Shown here one piece after another: positions 1 through 7,705 of a stretch of DNA of 14,598 nt; positions within the stretch are counted from its first letter, which is position 1; each line of letters begins with the position of its first letter. The stretch covers positions 20,992 to 35,589 of the forward strand of contig CAYGZQ010000044.1 of assembly GCA_964354375.1 (NCBI GenBank), given 5' to 3'. The translations under genes and the position numbers were made by a program. The notes under the pieces were generated by a model. The model ran no database searches, was not told where the DNA came from, and saw nothing but the letters and a program-made list of their open reading frames with translations. This stretch comes from CAYGZQ01 sp964354375 [NCBI: uncultured Planctomycetota bacterium] (GTDB lineage: Bacteria > JAJVIF01 > JAPKYR01).

Positions 1-82
1 TTCGCTCGCGTCAAGGATAGCAGCTACCGGAAAAATTTCGTCCTCGAAAAGTAGCTGCTACCGACGGACGGACGCCAGACCT

Positions 83-138
83 CCGGTAGCAGCTACCTTG
101 GCGCTCGCTTCGCTCGCGTCAAGGATAGCAGCTACCGG
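83..138. repeat. 56-bp hairpin unit of the palindromic array, copy 1
   Basis: The arms begin CCGGTAGC and end GCTACCGG. They pair over most of their length, with a central mismatch, a one-base bulge in the right arm (the extra base of GGATAGC) and a GC-rich tip, CTCGCTTCGCTCG. It matches 285-340 with two substitutions. A shorter relative lies in the opposite orientation at 9288-9332. Confidence 0.85.
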
Positions 139-284
139 AAAAATTTCGTCCTCGAAAAGTAGCAGCTACCGACGGACCGAGCGACAAACCGACGACAAGG
201 CTCCGGTAGCAGCTACCGACGTATCGAGGCCAAGGCTCCGGTAGCGGCTACCGACGGACCGAGCGACAAACCGACGACAAGGCT

Positions 285-340
285 CCGGTAGCAGCTACCT
301 TGCCGCTCGCTTCGCTCGCGCCAAGGATAGCAGCTACCGG
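285..340. repeat. 56-bp hairpin unit of the palindromic array, copy 2
   Basis: This is the second full hairpin unit, 202 bp after the first. It differs from 83-138 only at two positions that face each other in the predicted stem (G to C at 303 and T to C at 321), turning a possible G-U pair into a C-C mismatch. A TTG at 300 that could extend the next gene lies inside this hairpin, which argues against it as a start codon. Confidence 0.85.
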
Positions 341-398
341 AAAAGTGGATGCTACCGACTTTGGTATCGACGATACTATTAATAAGGCTAAAACTATC

Positions 399-2117
399 TT
401 GATCACGGAATCGAGCACATCTCAAGACTCTTGCCGCGGCGCTGAAATCCGGCGACTCATCCTGGTGCTCGTGATTGCGTTCGCCGTGAGACTCATCCTC
501 GCGTTTTTCGAGACCGAGGTCGGTGTCGACAGCGTCCACTACATCCTCATGGGCGACAATATCGCCCAACTCCGCAGCTTCGACACATGGAACACGACCG
601 GCGGTCGATGGCTGCTGCCCCCCACATTCCCGCTTCTCATCGCGCTCTTCCGTCTGCTGGGAGCGGGGCTCGAATGGTCGGGACATCTCGCCGCCATTAC
701 TGCAGGAACGTTCCTGCTGGTCCCTCTGTATTTCCTGACCCGCAGGCTTTTCACCCCGACCGCTGCATTGATCGCAGTCTGGATTGCCGCGTTCTACCCC
801 ATTCTTGTCGATTACTCGGTGGTCATCCTCACCGAGAACCTCTTCGCGGCCTTTGTTCTTTCGATGCTCGTGTTCCTCCACAGAAGCTTCTCGGAAAAGG
901 GCACACTGTGGGATTCGTTCAAGTCGGGGATCTTTCTCGGCCTCGCTTTCCTGACGAAAACGTTCGGTATCTTTCTTCTACTGTTCCTTGCTCTGAGTTA
1001 CGTGTTCGCGAGAGGCGGTCGCTCGAAGCTGAGTTTCGCAAAGCAGCTCGGCTTCTCGATTGTCGGGTTTCTGATTCTTGCCGTGCCGTACTGGACAGGC
1101 CTCCATCAGTACACCGGACGGTGGGTCATCGACGGAAAGGGCGAGGGTCAGGCCGCAAGGATTTTCGCGACCAGTCTCGACGACGAGCACATCGATCCGC
1201 GCTACTCCGGCGAGCTCACGCCGGACGGAAGCGACTTCGAGATCAACGTGAACCCGTCGGGCCTGACGCCCCAACACGCGCCGGTCGGCAAGCTCGCGCT
1301 TATGTATCCGTCCAAGTACCTGAGGAAGCTCATTCGCATCTACCAGGATTTTCCCTACACGCCGACCTATCCGAATAATGTTTTACTTCTATACCTGTTC
1401 CCAAGCATGCTTTTGGGATTGGGGATTTTCACCGGCGGAGGTCGATGGAGGGAACGTCATTCCGACAGGTTTCTCCTCTACTGGCTGTGCCCGTTCGTGT
1501 TCGGCATCCCGCTTGTCTTTGTGGAAGTCCGGTATTACATACCCGTCGTTCCGCTGCTTGTGCCGTTCATGGCCAGGGGGATCGACGAGATCGCGGGCTG
1601 GATGGTCGAGAGGTTTTCGGGGGTCTGGAAAATATTCGAAAAAGGAGCCCTCGGCAAGGCCATCGCTATCGTCATCGCAGTTTTTATCCTGCTCGCGCTC
1701 CCGAAGCTGACCTACAAGATCACCCACTTCAGCGACCCGATGGTGTCCTACAATCCCAGGAAAGTCGCGGCGCAATGGCTCCTGGCGAGCGATTACCATC
1801 CGAAGCGGATCATGGAATACGGGCACTCCGTCAGCTTCTACTCCGGCGCGCAGAGCATTCTCATCCCCCAGGGAGACCTGCACGACGTGATTCGGATCGC
1901 GCGAAAGTACGATGTCGAATTCCTGTCCCTGGACGAGTTCTATCTCCTTCGCGCCCATCGAAGACCGGAAATAGAGTTCCTTTTCGATACGGATTTGCGC
2001 CCTCCTCCCGAGCTCGAGCGGCTGCCCACTGACCCCGACTACCCGGGACTCAAGCACGTTATCTACCGCATCCGTACTCCCGAGGAGATCGCCAAGACAT
2101 TCCTGGCTGCCAGATGA
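399..2117 (+). CDS. GT39/ArnT-like multi-spanning membrane glycosyltransferase
   Basis: A GT-C fold integral membrane protein of about 572 residues. Family knowledge suggests transfer of a sugar from a polyprenyl-phosphate donor on the outer face of the cytoplasmic membrane; the acceptor is unknown. A short basic N-terminus (EIRR) precedes the first membrane helix (about residues 20-37). The first external loop carries the acidic motif GVDSVHY, with Asp at about 44. Further hydrophobic segments follow, including one with the TENLF motif seen in GT39-like proteins. The last 110 or so residues are soluble, with NPRKVAAQWL and FYSGAQ resembling the periplasmic tail of such enzymes. The frame is open back to a TTG at 300, but that lies in the repeat array. 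TTG 399 gives a natural N-terminus just before the first helix, with GTG 345 as the alternative; none has a strong Shine-Dalgarno. A weak TACTAT at 374-379 might serve as a -10 box. It is first of three co-directional genes, with a 9-bp gap to the next. Confidence 0.8.
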   Translation: MITESSTSQDSCRGAEIRRLILVLVIAFAVRLILAFFETEVGVDSVHYILMGDNIAQLRSFDTWNTTGGRWLLPPTFPLLIALFRLLGAGLEWSGHLAAITAGTFLLVPLYFLTRRLFTPTAALIAVWIAAFYPILVDYSVVILTENLFAAFVLSMLVFLHRSFSEKGTLWDSFKSGIFLGLAFLTKTFGIFLLLFLALSYVFARGGRSKLSFAKQLGFSIVGFLILAVPYWTGLHQYTGRWVIDGKGEGQAARIFATSLDDEHIDPRYSGELTPDGSDFEINVNPSGLTPQHAPVGKLALMYPSKYLRKLIRIYQDFPYTPTYPNNVLLLYLFPSMLLGLGIFTGGGRWRERHSDRFLLYWLCPFVFGIPLVFVEVRYYIPVVPLLVPFMARGIDEIAGWMVERFSGVWKIFEKGALGKAIAIVIAVFILLALPKLTYKITHFSDPMVSYNPRKVAAQWLLASDYHPKRIMEYGHSVSFYSGAQSILIPQGDLHDVIRIARKYDVEFLSLDEFYLLRAHRRPEIEFLFDTDLRPPPELERLPTDPDYPGLKHVIYRIRTPEEIAKTFLAAR

Positions 2118-2126
2118 TCACTCGAC

Positions 2127-4253
2127 GTGCCTGAACTTATCGCATCGATACCTTTGGCGCTTCTGATAATCCTGGCCTGCCACGAGGCCGGACGGATTCT
2201 TCTCAGGCTTTTTCGCCTGGAGGAGCTTTTCGACGATCCCCTGGACAACTCCCTTGCGCGCCTTTCAGTCGGTTTCACCGCGATCGGATTCGTCCTGGCT
2301 CTGCTTGGGCTGACCTCTCTGCTGCGCGCGCCGGTGCTTTGGATTCTCCTAGTCGCTCTGATCGCGAGCTCGTTTGCCTTTGGCAGAAAGCCCCTTGCGG
2401 AGACTGCATCGAGCCTGGCACGCATGTGGCGAGAATCGCGGTCGCTCCCTCTGAACAACCTGCTCGCTATCGCAGCGGTTCTGGCTCTCGCTATGGATTT
2501 CGTCCTCACGTGCGTTCCGACAACAGCCTGGGACGCTCTCACCTACCATTATCCGCTTCCGGCAATCTGGCTGCGTGCCGGGGGATTCATACCCCGACCG
2601 GACATCTGCTACAGCGAACTCCCCTGCGGATCGGAAATGATTTTCGCGTTTGCGTTCGGACTCGGCGGCCTTCGATCCGATAGCATGGGCATCGGACATC
2701 TCGCGGCGAATCACCTGACCTGGGTTGCCGGCCTCCTTGCCTGCATCTCGCTGGTCTCGATAACACGCAGACTCGGTCCAGCTCACTCCGGTGAAAGCAA
2801 AGGCCAGGTCTGCAATAACTGGACACCCGGCCTTCTCGCCGCAATCGCCTTCCTCAGCCTTCCGATCGTCTACGTCGAGGAAATGGAAGGCGGGTATGTC
2901 GAAAATTTCATCGTGTTCCTGTCGCTCACGATTCTGATCGCGCTGCTTCGCTTCAGGGAATCGAAAAATCCGCTACTGCTTCCCCTGATCGGCATTCTCG
3001 CCGGAGGCCTGCTGGCGTCGAAGCATACAAACCTGTTTCTCGACGCTCTGGTTCTGGGCGTAATCATCGTGTGGATTATCGGCTCCAAAGACAGGAAAAT
3101 TCTGTGGGCAGCATTGGCGCAGGGAGTACTCCTCGCCATTGTCATTCCGCTGCCCTGGTACCTTAAGAGCTACATTCACACAGGCGACCCCGCGTGGCCC
3201 TTCGTGAGCCGGATCGTCAATCCTGACGCGCCCCTGCCCGACATCATGTACTGGTCGAACCCGAACGTGCAGCGCTCGATCCTCGGTTTCCTCGGCTACA
3301 TCCCCCGGCTGTCGCGGGATGTGTCTCTCGTCCAGTTCGATTTCCGCCTGCTCTCGTGGTATTTTCTGCCGCTTCTGCCGTTTACCATCTGGTGGTGTTT
3401 CCGGAAGGGAAATGGCCGGACCGTCGGACTCGTGACATGGGTCCTTATCCTCCTCATCTATCTCCTCGCGCCCGGTGAGCCGAGATATTTGCTTGTCGCG
3501 TGGGTCTTGTACGCTGCGATCGGAGCGTGGGGGCTTTTTTCTCTGGCGGGACGACTCCCCTGGATTCCGCGACTGATTCTGCCCCTGCTTCTGCTGCTTC
3601 CGATCGGAATGTCGGTTGTCGACCGGTCGCGGGAGGTGAACCATCGCGTTCCCACGATCCTCGGTCTTGCAACCGTCGACGCCTGCTTCGAGAAAAGCCT
3701 CGACATATGGCCTCTGATAAAATTCATCAATGAGAAAACCGATCCTTCCGATGCGGTTGTTCTTGTCGAGCCGAGGATTTTCTACGTGCAGCGACCGTTC
3801 AAAATATGGTATCCGTTCCCGACGGCCCCTACGTCCGACTGGAACGACACAGGAATCGAGTCTCTCCTCACCCAGTGGCAAAATGATGGGGTGCGATACG
3901 TACTGGTGACGTACGGACCTAACTATCGTGCGATGTCCCTCGTGAGCGCGTCCGTGCCCTATCGCGCAGGCCGGCACAATCCCGATTCCGCTTTCGGCGG
4001 AATGCCCGCCTGGGTCGAGAAGCTGGCGTCATATGCCGAACGGGGAACGTCGCTCGACCCCAACGGACATTTGCAGGTGGATCCGAGAGAGCTGTTCGGA
4101 CGTCTTGCGGAATACGACGTGAGTTCGATGTTCGTGCTTTCTGAGCTCGAGCGGAACGGTTACGTTCAGCCTGAATTTCCCAACGAGCGCTCAGGGGTGG
4201 TATATAAGTTGGTGCTCCCAGGCGAGGACAAATCAACGGGGGGCACGGAATGA
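2127..4253 (+). CDS. Large GT-C-like membrane protein (probable glycosyltransferase), paralogue of the next gene
   Basis: A 708-residue polytopic protein that opens straight into a hydrophobic segment. After roughly four membrane segments comes AWDALTYHYPLPAIWL (about 134-149), the Trp-Asp/Tyr-His external-loop motif of GT-C enzymes. A second conserved patch follows (SELPCGSEM, about 163-171), then GGYVENF, SKHTNLF and LPWYLKS. Each of these three has a counterpart in the following gene, so the two are paralogues. The C-terminal 170 or so residues are soluble and probably periplasmic. The GTG start has no clear Shine-Dalgarno and lies 9 bp after the preceding stop, so translation is probably coupled. 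A six-codon ATG frame (2114-2134) bridges the junction and may be chance. The stop overlaps the next ATG (ATGA, 4250-4253). Donor and acceptor are unknown; the family call rests on topology and motifs. Confidence 0.8.
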   Translation: MPELIASIPLALLIILACHEAGRILLRLFRLEELFDDPLDNSLARLSVGFTAIGFVLALLGLTSLLRAPVLWILLVALIASSFAFGRKPLAETASSLARMWRESRSLPLNNLLAIAAVLALAMDFVLTCVPTTAWDALTYHYPLPAIWLRAGGFIPRPDICYSELPCGSEMIFAFAFGLGGLRSDSMGIGHLAANHLTWVAGLLACISLVSITRRLGPAHSGESKGQVCNNWTPGLLAAIAFLSLPIVYVEEMEGGYVENFIVFLSLTILIALLRFRESKNPLLLPLIGILAGGLLASKHTNLFLDALVLGVIIVWIIGSKDRKILWAALAQGVLLAIVIPLPWYLKSYIHTGDPAWPFVSRIVNPDAPLPDIMYWSNPNVQRSILGFLGYIPRLSRDVSLVQFDFRLLSWYFLPLLPFTIWWCFRKGNGRTVGLVTWVLILLIYLLAPGEPRYLLVAWVLYAAIGAWGLFSLAGRLPWIPRLILPLLLLLPIGMSVVDRSREVNHRVPTILGLATVDACFEKSLDIWPLIKFINEKTDPSDAVVLVEPRIFYVQRPFKIWYPFPTAPTSDWNDTGIESLLTQWQNDGVRYVLVTYGPNYRAMSLVSASVPYRAGRHNPDSAFGGMPAWVEKLASYAERGTSLDPNGHLQVDPRELFGRLAEYDVSSMFVLSELERNGYVQPEFPNERSGVVYKLVLPGEDKSTGGTE

Positions 4254-6643
4254 TCCGGGCCGTTCTGCTTTTCCCGATTCTTGCGCTCAGCCTTTACGGA
4301 CTCGGCGAATGGCTCCGCTGGAAGATCCTGGGGGATGCTCCCCTGTCGCCCGGACGTGTCGGACGAGCGCTTGGATTCGGGATTCTCGCCCACGGCCTTC
4401 TCATGACCCTCCTCGGCTTCGCCTGGCTTCTGACGCCGCCTGTGGCGGCAGTGGTCACCGCGCTTCCCGCGATAATCTTCTGGCAGTTCTGGTGGCGCGA
4501 CATCCGCCTGTTCTTCACCAGGAGCACGTGGAGAGAATCGCACCGACTTGGCGTCATAGAGATCGTCTTCCTCATAATCATCATCGGCATAACCCTTATC
4601 CGCCTGTTCAATGCGCTCGCGCCCAACATCTCGTGGGACGCAACAAGCCATCACTACCTGGTGGCGGATGTGTGGCTCAAGAACGGTCGCCTGAGCGACC
4701 TCCCCAGCGTGATTTTCTCGTATTACCCGTCCCTCACCGAGATGGGGATCGCGGGCGCGATGGCTCTGGGCACCGATTTTCTGTCCAACCTGCACGGATG
4801 GCTCTTCGGACCGCTGTCGATACTTGTCCTGTTCGGAATCTGCGCGAGGCATTCGGGCCTGATCCTTGGGTCCAATGAAAAATCAACCTTCAGGAGCGCA
4901 GGGACTTTCGCGGGCATCATTGCGGCCTTCCTTTTCACGCTTTTCCCGGGAGTGGGGGTGCAGACCGCCGGGGGTTACGTCGATCTTCCGCTCGCATGCT
5001 GGATTCTCCTGACGATCGACCTCCTGTTCGAATTCAAAGATAACGCTTCATGGCGAAACCTTATCGCAGCCGCGCTTTTTGCCGGAGCGGCGCTGTCGAC
5101 AAAGCATCTCGCGCTCATTATCATGCCGGGCTTCGCCGCCTTTCTCCTCTGGGCCATTCTCACGAAACGCGGGACGGACCCGCATCGTGCAGGCCCCACG
5201 TGGGTGCATCTCTTTGCCTTCGTCGGCATCGCCATCCTTGTTGTGCTTCCCTGGTACATCCGGAGCGCCTGGCTGACCGGCAACCCACTCTACCCCTTCG
5301 GATTCCTGGGGCTCCCGACGCCGCCCCAACCGCCGTTCACACCGTCGAGCTGGATAAGACCCGACTACCACCGCTCGATCCTCGGCCTTCTGACCTACTG
5401 GCTGTATCTCACTTTCACTCCCACGGTCGGACAGGCCCTCGGGCGAAACTACACACTCATCTTCCCACTCCTCGTACCTCTCGTCGCGCTTGTGCCGAGA
5501 TTGAAGCCGGACGGTCGCGTCTTCGCCGTCCTGACTGTACTCTCCATCCTGGCTGTGTACTGGCTTTTCCCCATTGAGACACGCTATCACCTCCCGTTCA
5601 TCGCGACGGCAGCGCTCCTGTACGGCCTCCTGATCGCGCAATGGATGAAATCGCCCCCTGAGAGGCTGGCGGCAGTTGCCATGCTCATCGGACAGGCCGT
5701 GGCTTTCTATTACCTTACGCTTACGGGAGTTTTCACAGATCGGGCCACAATCTGGACCATCGATCTCGCCTCGATCGCGCTGATCGTCCTTCTGCTGACC
5801 CGCACTCAGAGGGACAGGAACATTGTTCTCGCGAGTCTGCTCCTTGTGTTGGGTGTCGGCTCGACTGTGTCCGATATCCCGAGGGAAGACCTTAATGAGG
5901 TCGGCTCGCGCTACAAGGTGGTGCTGAACCTCGAGTATGAAGACCAGTACATGCTCAAGGAGTCGCCCCGCAACTACGGCGTCATCCATAAGATCAATAC
6001 GGAGATGCCCTGGAGAGAAATGAGAATCCTGTGTCTTGAGCCGAGGCTTTACCGGCTCAAGGCGGACTGGGTGACCTGGTTCGGGCTGAAGGAGCCCATC
6101 GTGCCGACCACTCCCGCCGAGAATGTGGCGATCTGGTACAGGGGTGGATTTACGCATATACTTCTAGGCGATGACGTCGCCCTGAAGGCCCTCATGTACT
6201 ACAACATCGTCCATAAGGGCGGCTGGGATATCCCCGGCGCTTCCCCGGAGGAGCTCGCCCGATATGTCCGCGAGCACCCTGAGGAGAACAAGGTGTATTT
6301 CCTGCAGCAGGACCTTTGGCGCAACATCGTGGGCGAAGAGATGAAAACGCGCAAGAGCTATCATTTCCGGGGCCCATGGCTCGAGCGGGAGATCACGAAG
6401 GAGCGATATCCCATTGAATGGGTGGGCGGGGTCAGGTATCACACGGCAAACCGGCTGGATATCCTGACCGACCCGGAAAGGCTTGCCCAGTACGCGTTCG
6501 TGCGCGATTTCCAGGAGATGGTCCGGACAGGCGGATTGAAGGTCGCCTATACGGACGAGCTCACTTTCCTGTTTGAGTGCGACTATCCCGCCTACCTCGA
6601 ATCTCACCCGGATGTCGATCTCGCAACCCTGGGTCTCAGGTGA
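4250..6643 (+). CDS. Large GT-C-like membrane protein (probable glycosyltransferase), paralogue of the preceding gene
   Basis: A 797-residue polytopic membrane protein. The loop motif SWDATSHHYLVADVWL (about 128-143) aligns with AWDALTYHYPLPAIWL of the gene before it. Also shared are a GGYVDLP patch, STKHLALI, the LPWYIRS...TGNPLYPF block and an ETRYHLPF helix that matches EPRYLLVA. The conserved Asp (130) and His (134/135) are the likely donor- or metal-binding residues by analogy with GT39/ArnT enzymes. The C-terminal 260 or so residues are hydrophilic, rich in Glu and Arg, and about 90 residues longer than in the neighbour, so the pair may recognise different acceptors. The ATG overlaps the upstream stop by 4 bp and has a purine-rich GGGG stretch just upstream, so translational coupling is very likely. 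It is the last gene of the three; G/C-run hairpins follow. Confidence 0.82.
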   Translation: MIRAVLLFPILALSLYGLGEWLRWKILGDAPLSPGRVGRALGFGILAHGLLMTLLGFAWLLTPPVAAVVTALPAIIFWQFWWRDIRLFFTRSTWRESHRLGVIEIVFLIIIIGITLIRLFNALAPNISWDATSHHYLVADVWLKNGRLSDLPSVIFSYYPSLTEMGIAGAMALGTDFLSNLHGWLFGPLSILVLFGICARHSGLILGSNEKSTFRSAGTFAGIIAAFLFTLFPGVGVQTAGGYVDLPLACWILLTIDLLFEFKDNASWRNLIAAALFAGAALSTKHLALIIMPGFAAFLLWAILTKRGTDPHRAGPTWVHLFAFVGIAILVVLPWYIRSAWLTGNPLYPFGFLGLPTPPQPPFTPSSWIRPDYHRSILGLLTYWLYLTFTPTVGQALGRNYTLIFPLLVPLVALVPRLKPDGRVFAVLTVLSILAVYWLFPIETRYHLPFIATAALLYGLLIAQWMKSPPERLAAVAMLIGQAVAFYYLTLTGVFTDRATIWTIDLASIALIVLLLTRTQRDRNIVLASLLLVLGVGSTVSDIPREDLNEVGSRYKVVLNLEYEDQYMLKESPRNYGVIHKINTEMPWREMRILCLEPRLYRLKADWVTWFGLKEPIVPTTPAENVAIWYRGGFTHILLGDDVALKALMYYNIVHKGGWDIPGASPEELARYVREHPEENKVYFLQQDLWRNIVGEEMKTRKSYHFRGPWLEREITKERYPIEWVGGVRYHTANRLDILTDPERLAQYAFVRDFQEMVRTGGLKVAYTDELTFLFECDYPAYLESHPDVDLATLGLR

Positions 6644-6657
6644 GCGAGATTGATACC

Positions 6658-6811
6658 TCCAAGGGGGGGACTGCTACTCATCAGACGCAGCCAGGAACCG
6701 GAAACTGACATCAGCCTTTCCCCGTCCCCCTCAAGGGGGGAATTCAAAGGGGTTTCTTACCGTCCCCCCCTTGGGGGGGACTACAGGGGGGCTATGGATT
6801 CCCGCCCCCCC
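6658..6811. repeat. G-run/C-run palindromic intergenic repeats
   Basis: Between the third membrane-protein gene and the scpA promoter lie several G-runs and C-runs. A perfect palindrome, TCCCCCCCTTGGGGGGGA, spans 6763-6780. A similar hairpin sits at 6725-6741. Lone runs flank them at 6663-6669, 6785-6791 and 6804-6811. The strings CCAAGGGGGGGACT (6659-6672) and CCTTGGGGGGGACT (6769-6782) show that one unit has duplicated. No T-run follows a stem, so this is not a clear intrinsic terminator, although the hairpins could still block or pause transcription leaving the upstream operon. Confidence 0.7.
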
Positions 6812-6822
6812 TCACTTCCCGC

Positions 6823-6851
6823 TTGACCCCGCTGCTGGAGCGTGATAGCAT
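6823..6851 (+). promoter_or_regulatory. Sigma-70-type promoter with extended -10, upstream of scpA
   Basis: A -35 TTGACC (6823-6828) is followed by a 17-bp spacer and a -10 TAGCAT (6846-6851), with TG one base before it (extended -10). Transcription would begin near 6858. The -35 includes the TTG from which the longest scpA reading frame could begin, so that TTG is unlikely to be the start codon. Confidence 0.6.
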
Positions 6852-6874
6852 CCGTCCGGAGAAGAGGAAAAAGA

Positions 6875-6907
6875 TTGGTCGAAGTGTGCGATGTGACAGA
6901 CGCGTGA
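6875..6907 (+). other. Possible ten-codon leader peptide overlapping the scpA start
   Basis: AGAGGA (6863-6868) stands at ideal distance from TTG 6875, which opens a frame reading MVEVCDVTDA and then TGA at 6905-6907. That stop overlaps GTG 6904, the scpA start best supported by alignment, in a GTGA arrangement. scpA has no Shine-Dalgarno of its own, so it could be translated by re-initiation from this frame. The alternative is chance, with scpA starting at GTG 6886. Confidence 0.3.
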
Positions 6908-7650
6908 GAGAGTACATCCTTCAGCTACCGTCCTTCGAAGGACCGCTTGATCTTCTGCTCCACTTCGTCCGTACCCGGGAGCTCGACATTCGCAACCTCC
7001 CGATCGCCCCCATTTGTCGCGACTATCTCGAATTCGTCAGGGCCTGCGAGGAAATCGATCTCACCCTGTCCAGCGAGTGGCTTGCCATGGCGGCCCGGCT
7101 GATCTACATTAAGAGTTGTACGCTGCTCCCCGGACGGTATCTGGACGAGGCGCCGGGAAGCGAGTGTTACTGGGCCGATGTCGAGGACCCGAAGGCGCAG
7201 CTCATCAGGGAGCTGATGGATCGGGAGCGCCTGGTCGCCATCAGGAACGTCATGCCGTCCCTCCGGGCAAGAGAGGAAGCAAGCCTGGGCACTTATGCGA
7301 GAGAGGCGCAGACATCCGACGGCGAGCCGGAGACCACCTACGAGCTTGGCGAGATCGGCGTCTTCGACCTCCTCGACCTCTACAGGCGCGTGCTTCTCCG
7401 GCGCGAGAATCGCCTGCCCATGGAGATCAAGGTCCGGCATCTCAGGCTGAGCGAGGTCATCCGGGACCTGCTTGCGCGATGGCTCCCCAGGGGAGCGAGG
7501 AAATTCTTCCGGGCGCTGCTGCCTCAAGGATTCAGCCTGCACCAGGCGGTCATGACCTTCCTGGCCCTTTTGGAGCTGGCCAGAACCGGACGAGTGCAGC
7601 TCGACCAGAGAGATCCGCTGGATCAGTTGTCCGTTGAGCGGGTACGGTAG
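6904..7650 (+). CDS. scpA: Segregation and condensation protein A (kleisin subunit of SMC-ScpAB)
   Basis: ScpA is the kleisin that bridges the two heads of SMC and binds ScpB in the bacterial condensin complex. From GTG 6904 the product has 248 residues, close to the usual size of about 250. The hallmark FEGPLDLLLH sits at 11-20, as in typical ScpA proteins. Next come a TRELDI segment, the SMC-neck-binding helices ending in the canonical MAARLIYIKSCTLLP (about 62-76), an Asp/Pro-rich middle (DPKAQLIREL) and a C-terminal winged helix with TFLALLELARTGRVQLDQ (about 218-235). The frame is open to TTG 6823, but that TTG lies in a promoter, and GTG 6886 is the other candidate. No Shine-Dalgarno precedes GTG 6904; a short upstream frame overlaps it. 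scpB follows after 55 bp, the usual order. Family assignment is secure; only the start is in doubt. Confidence 0.95.
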   Translation: MREYILQLPSFEGPLDLLLHFVRTRELDIRNLPIAPICRDYLEFVRACEEIDLTLSSEWLAMAARLIYIKSCTLLPGRYLDEAPGSECYWADVEDPKAQLIRELMDRERLVAIRNVMPSLRAREEASLGTYAREAQTSDGEPETTYELGEIGVFDLLDLYRRVLLRRENRLPMEIKVRHLRLSEVIRDLLARWLPRGARKFFRALLPQGFSLHQAVMTFLALLELARTGRVQLDQRDPLDQLSVERVR

Positions 7651-7705
7651 CGCCGGTCATCTTCAATAGGGTTGAATTGACATTTATCAAGAGAGGTGGC
7701 GGTTT

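Larger units (their letters stand above)
1..359. repeat. Array of palindromic 13-bp repeats (REP-like), cut by the window start
   Basis: About ten copies of a near-palindrome, GGTAGCAGCTACC or close variants, lie at 15-28, 50-62, 85-97, 123-136, 158-170, 205-217, 240-252, 287-299, 325-338 and 346-356. Most centres are 34-35, 39 or 47 bp apart. The linkers also repeat: 1-69 matches 109-177 with one mismatch, at the palindrome centre (56/164), and 165-217 is identical to 247-299. The last copy (311-359) has lost about 15 bp of linker. The variant GGATAGCAGCTACC always carries an extra T. The stretch could form a series of nested hairpins. It has no convincing coding content, and the array continues past the left edge. 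It is most likely a cluster of REP/MITE-type elements grown by tandem duplication; this class is inferred from structure only. Confidence 0.9.

Noticed and set aside
1-359. CRISPR array
   Set aside because: The repeated unit is only 13 bp and palindromic, its spacing varies, and the intervals between copies are themselves duplicated rather than unique.
2973-3977. Long minus-strand reading frame (334 codons), with similar ones at 213-881, 1389-2057, 5048-6157 and 8475-9395
   Set aside because: Each lies antisense to a gene with clear family motifs. The translations are rich in Arg, Asp, Glu and His with no hydrophobic core or domain signal, as expected for shadow frames in high-GC DNA.
6725-6742. 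Intrinsic terminator after the third membrane-protein gene
   Set aside because: The stem is strong, but what follows is AATTCAAAGGGG rather than a T-run, and several similar stems lie nearby, so it is better described as a repeat.
6644-6822. tRNA or other structured RNA gene
   Set aside because: I found no cloverleaf, no TTCGANTC arm and no CCA end; the structure here is only G-run/C-run pairing.
7677-7682. Perfect TTGACA box before scpB as a promoter
   Set aside because: No -10 lies 16-18 bp downstream (the region reads GGCGGTTT), and transcription from it would begin at or after the TTG start.
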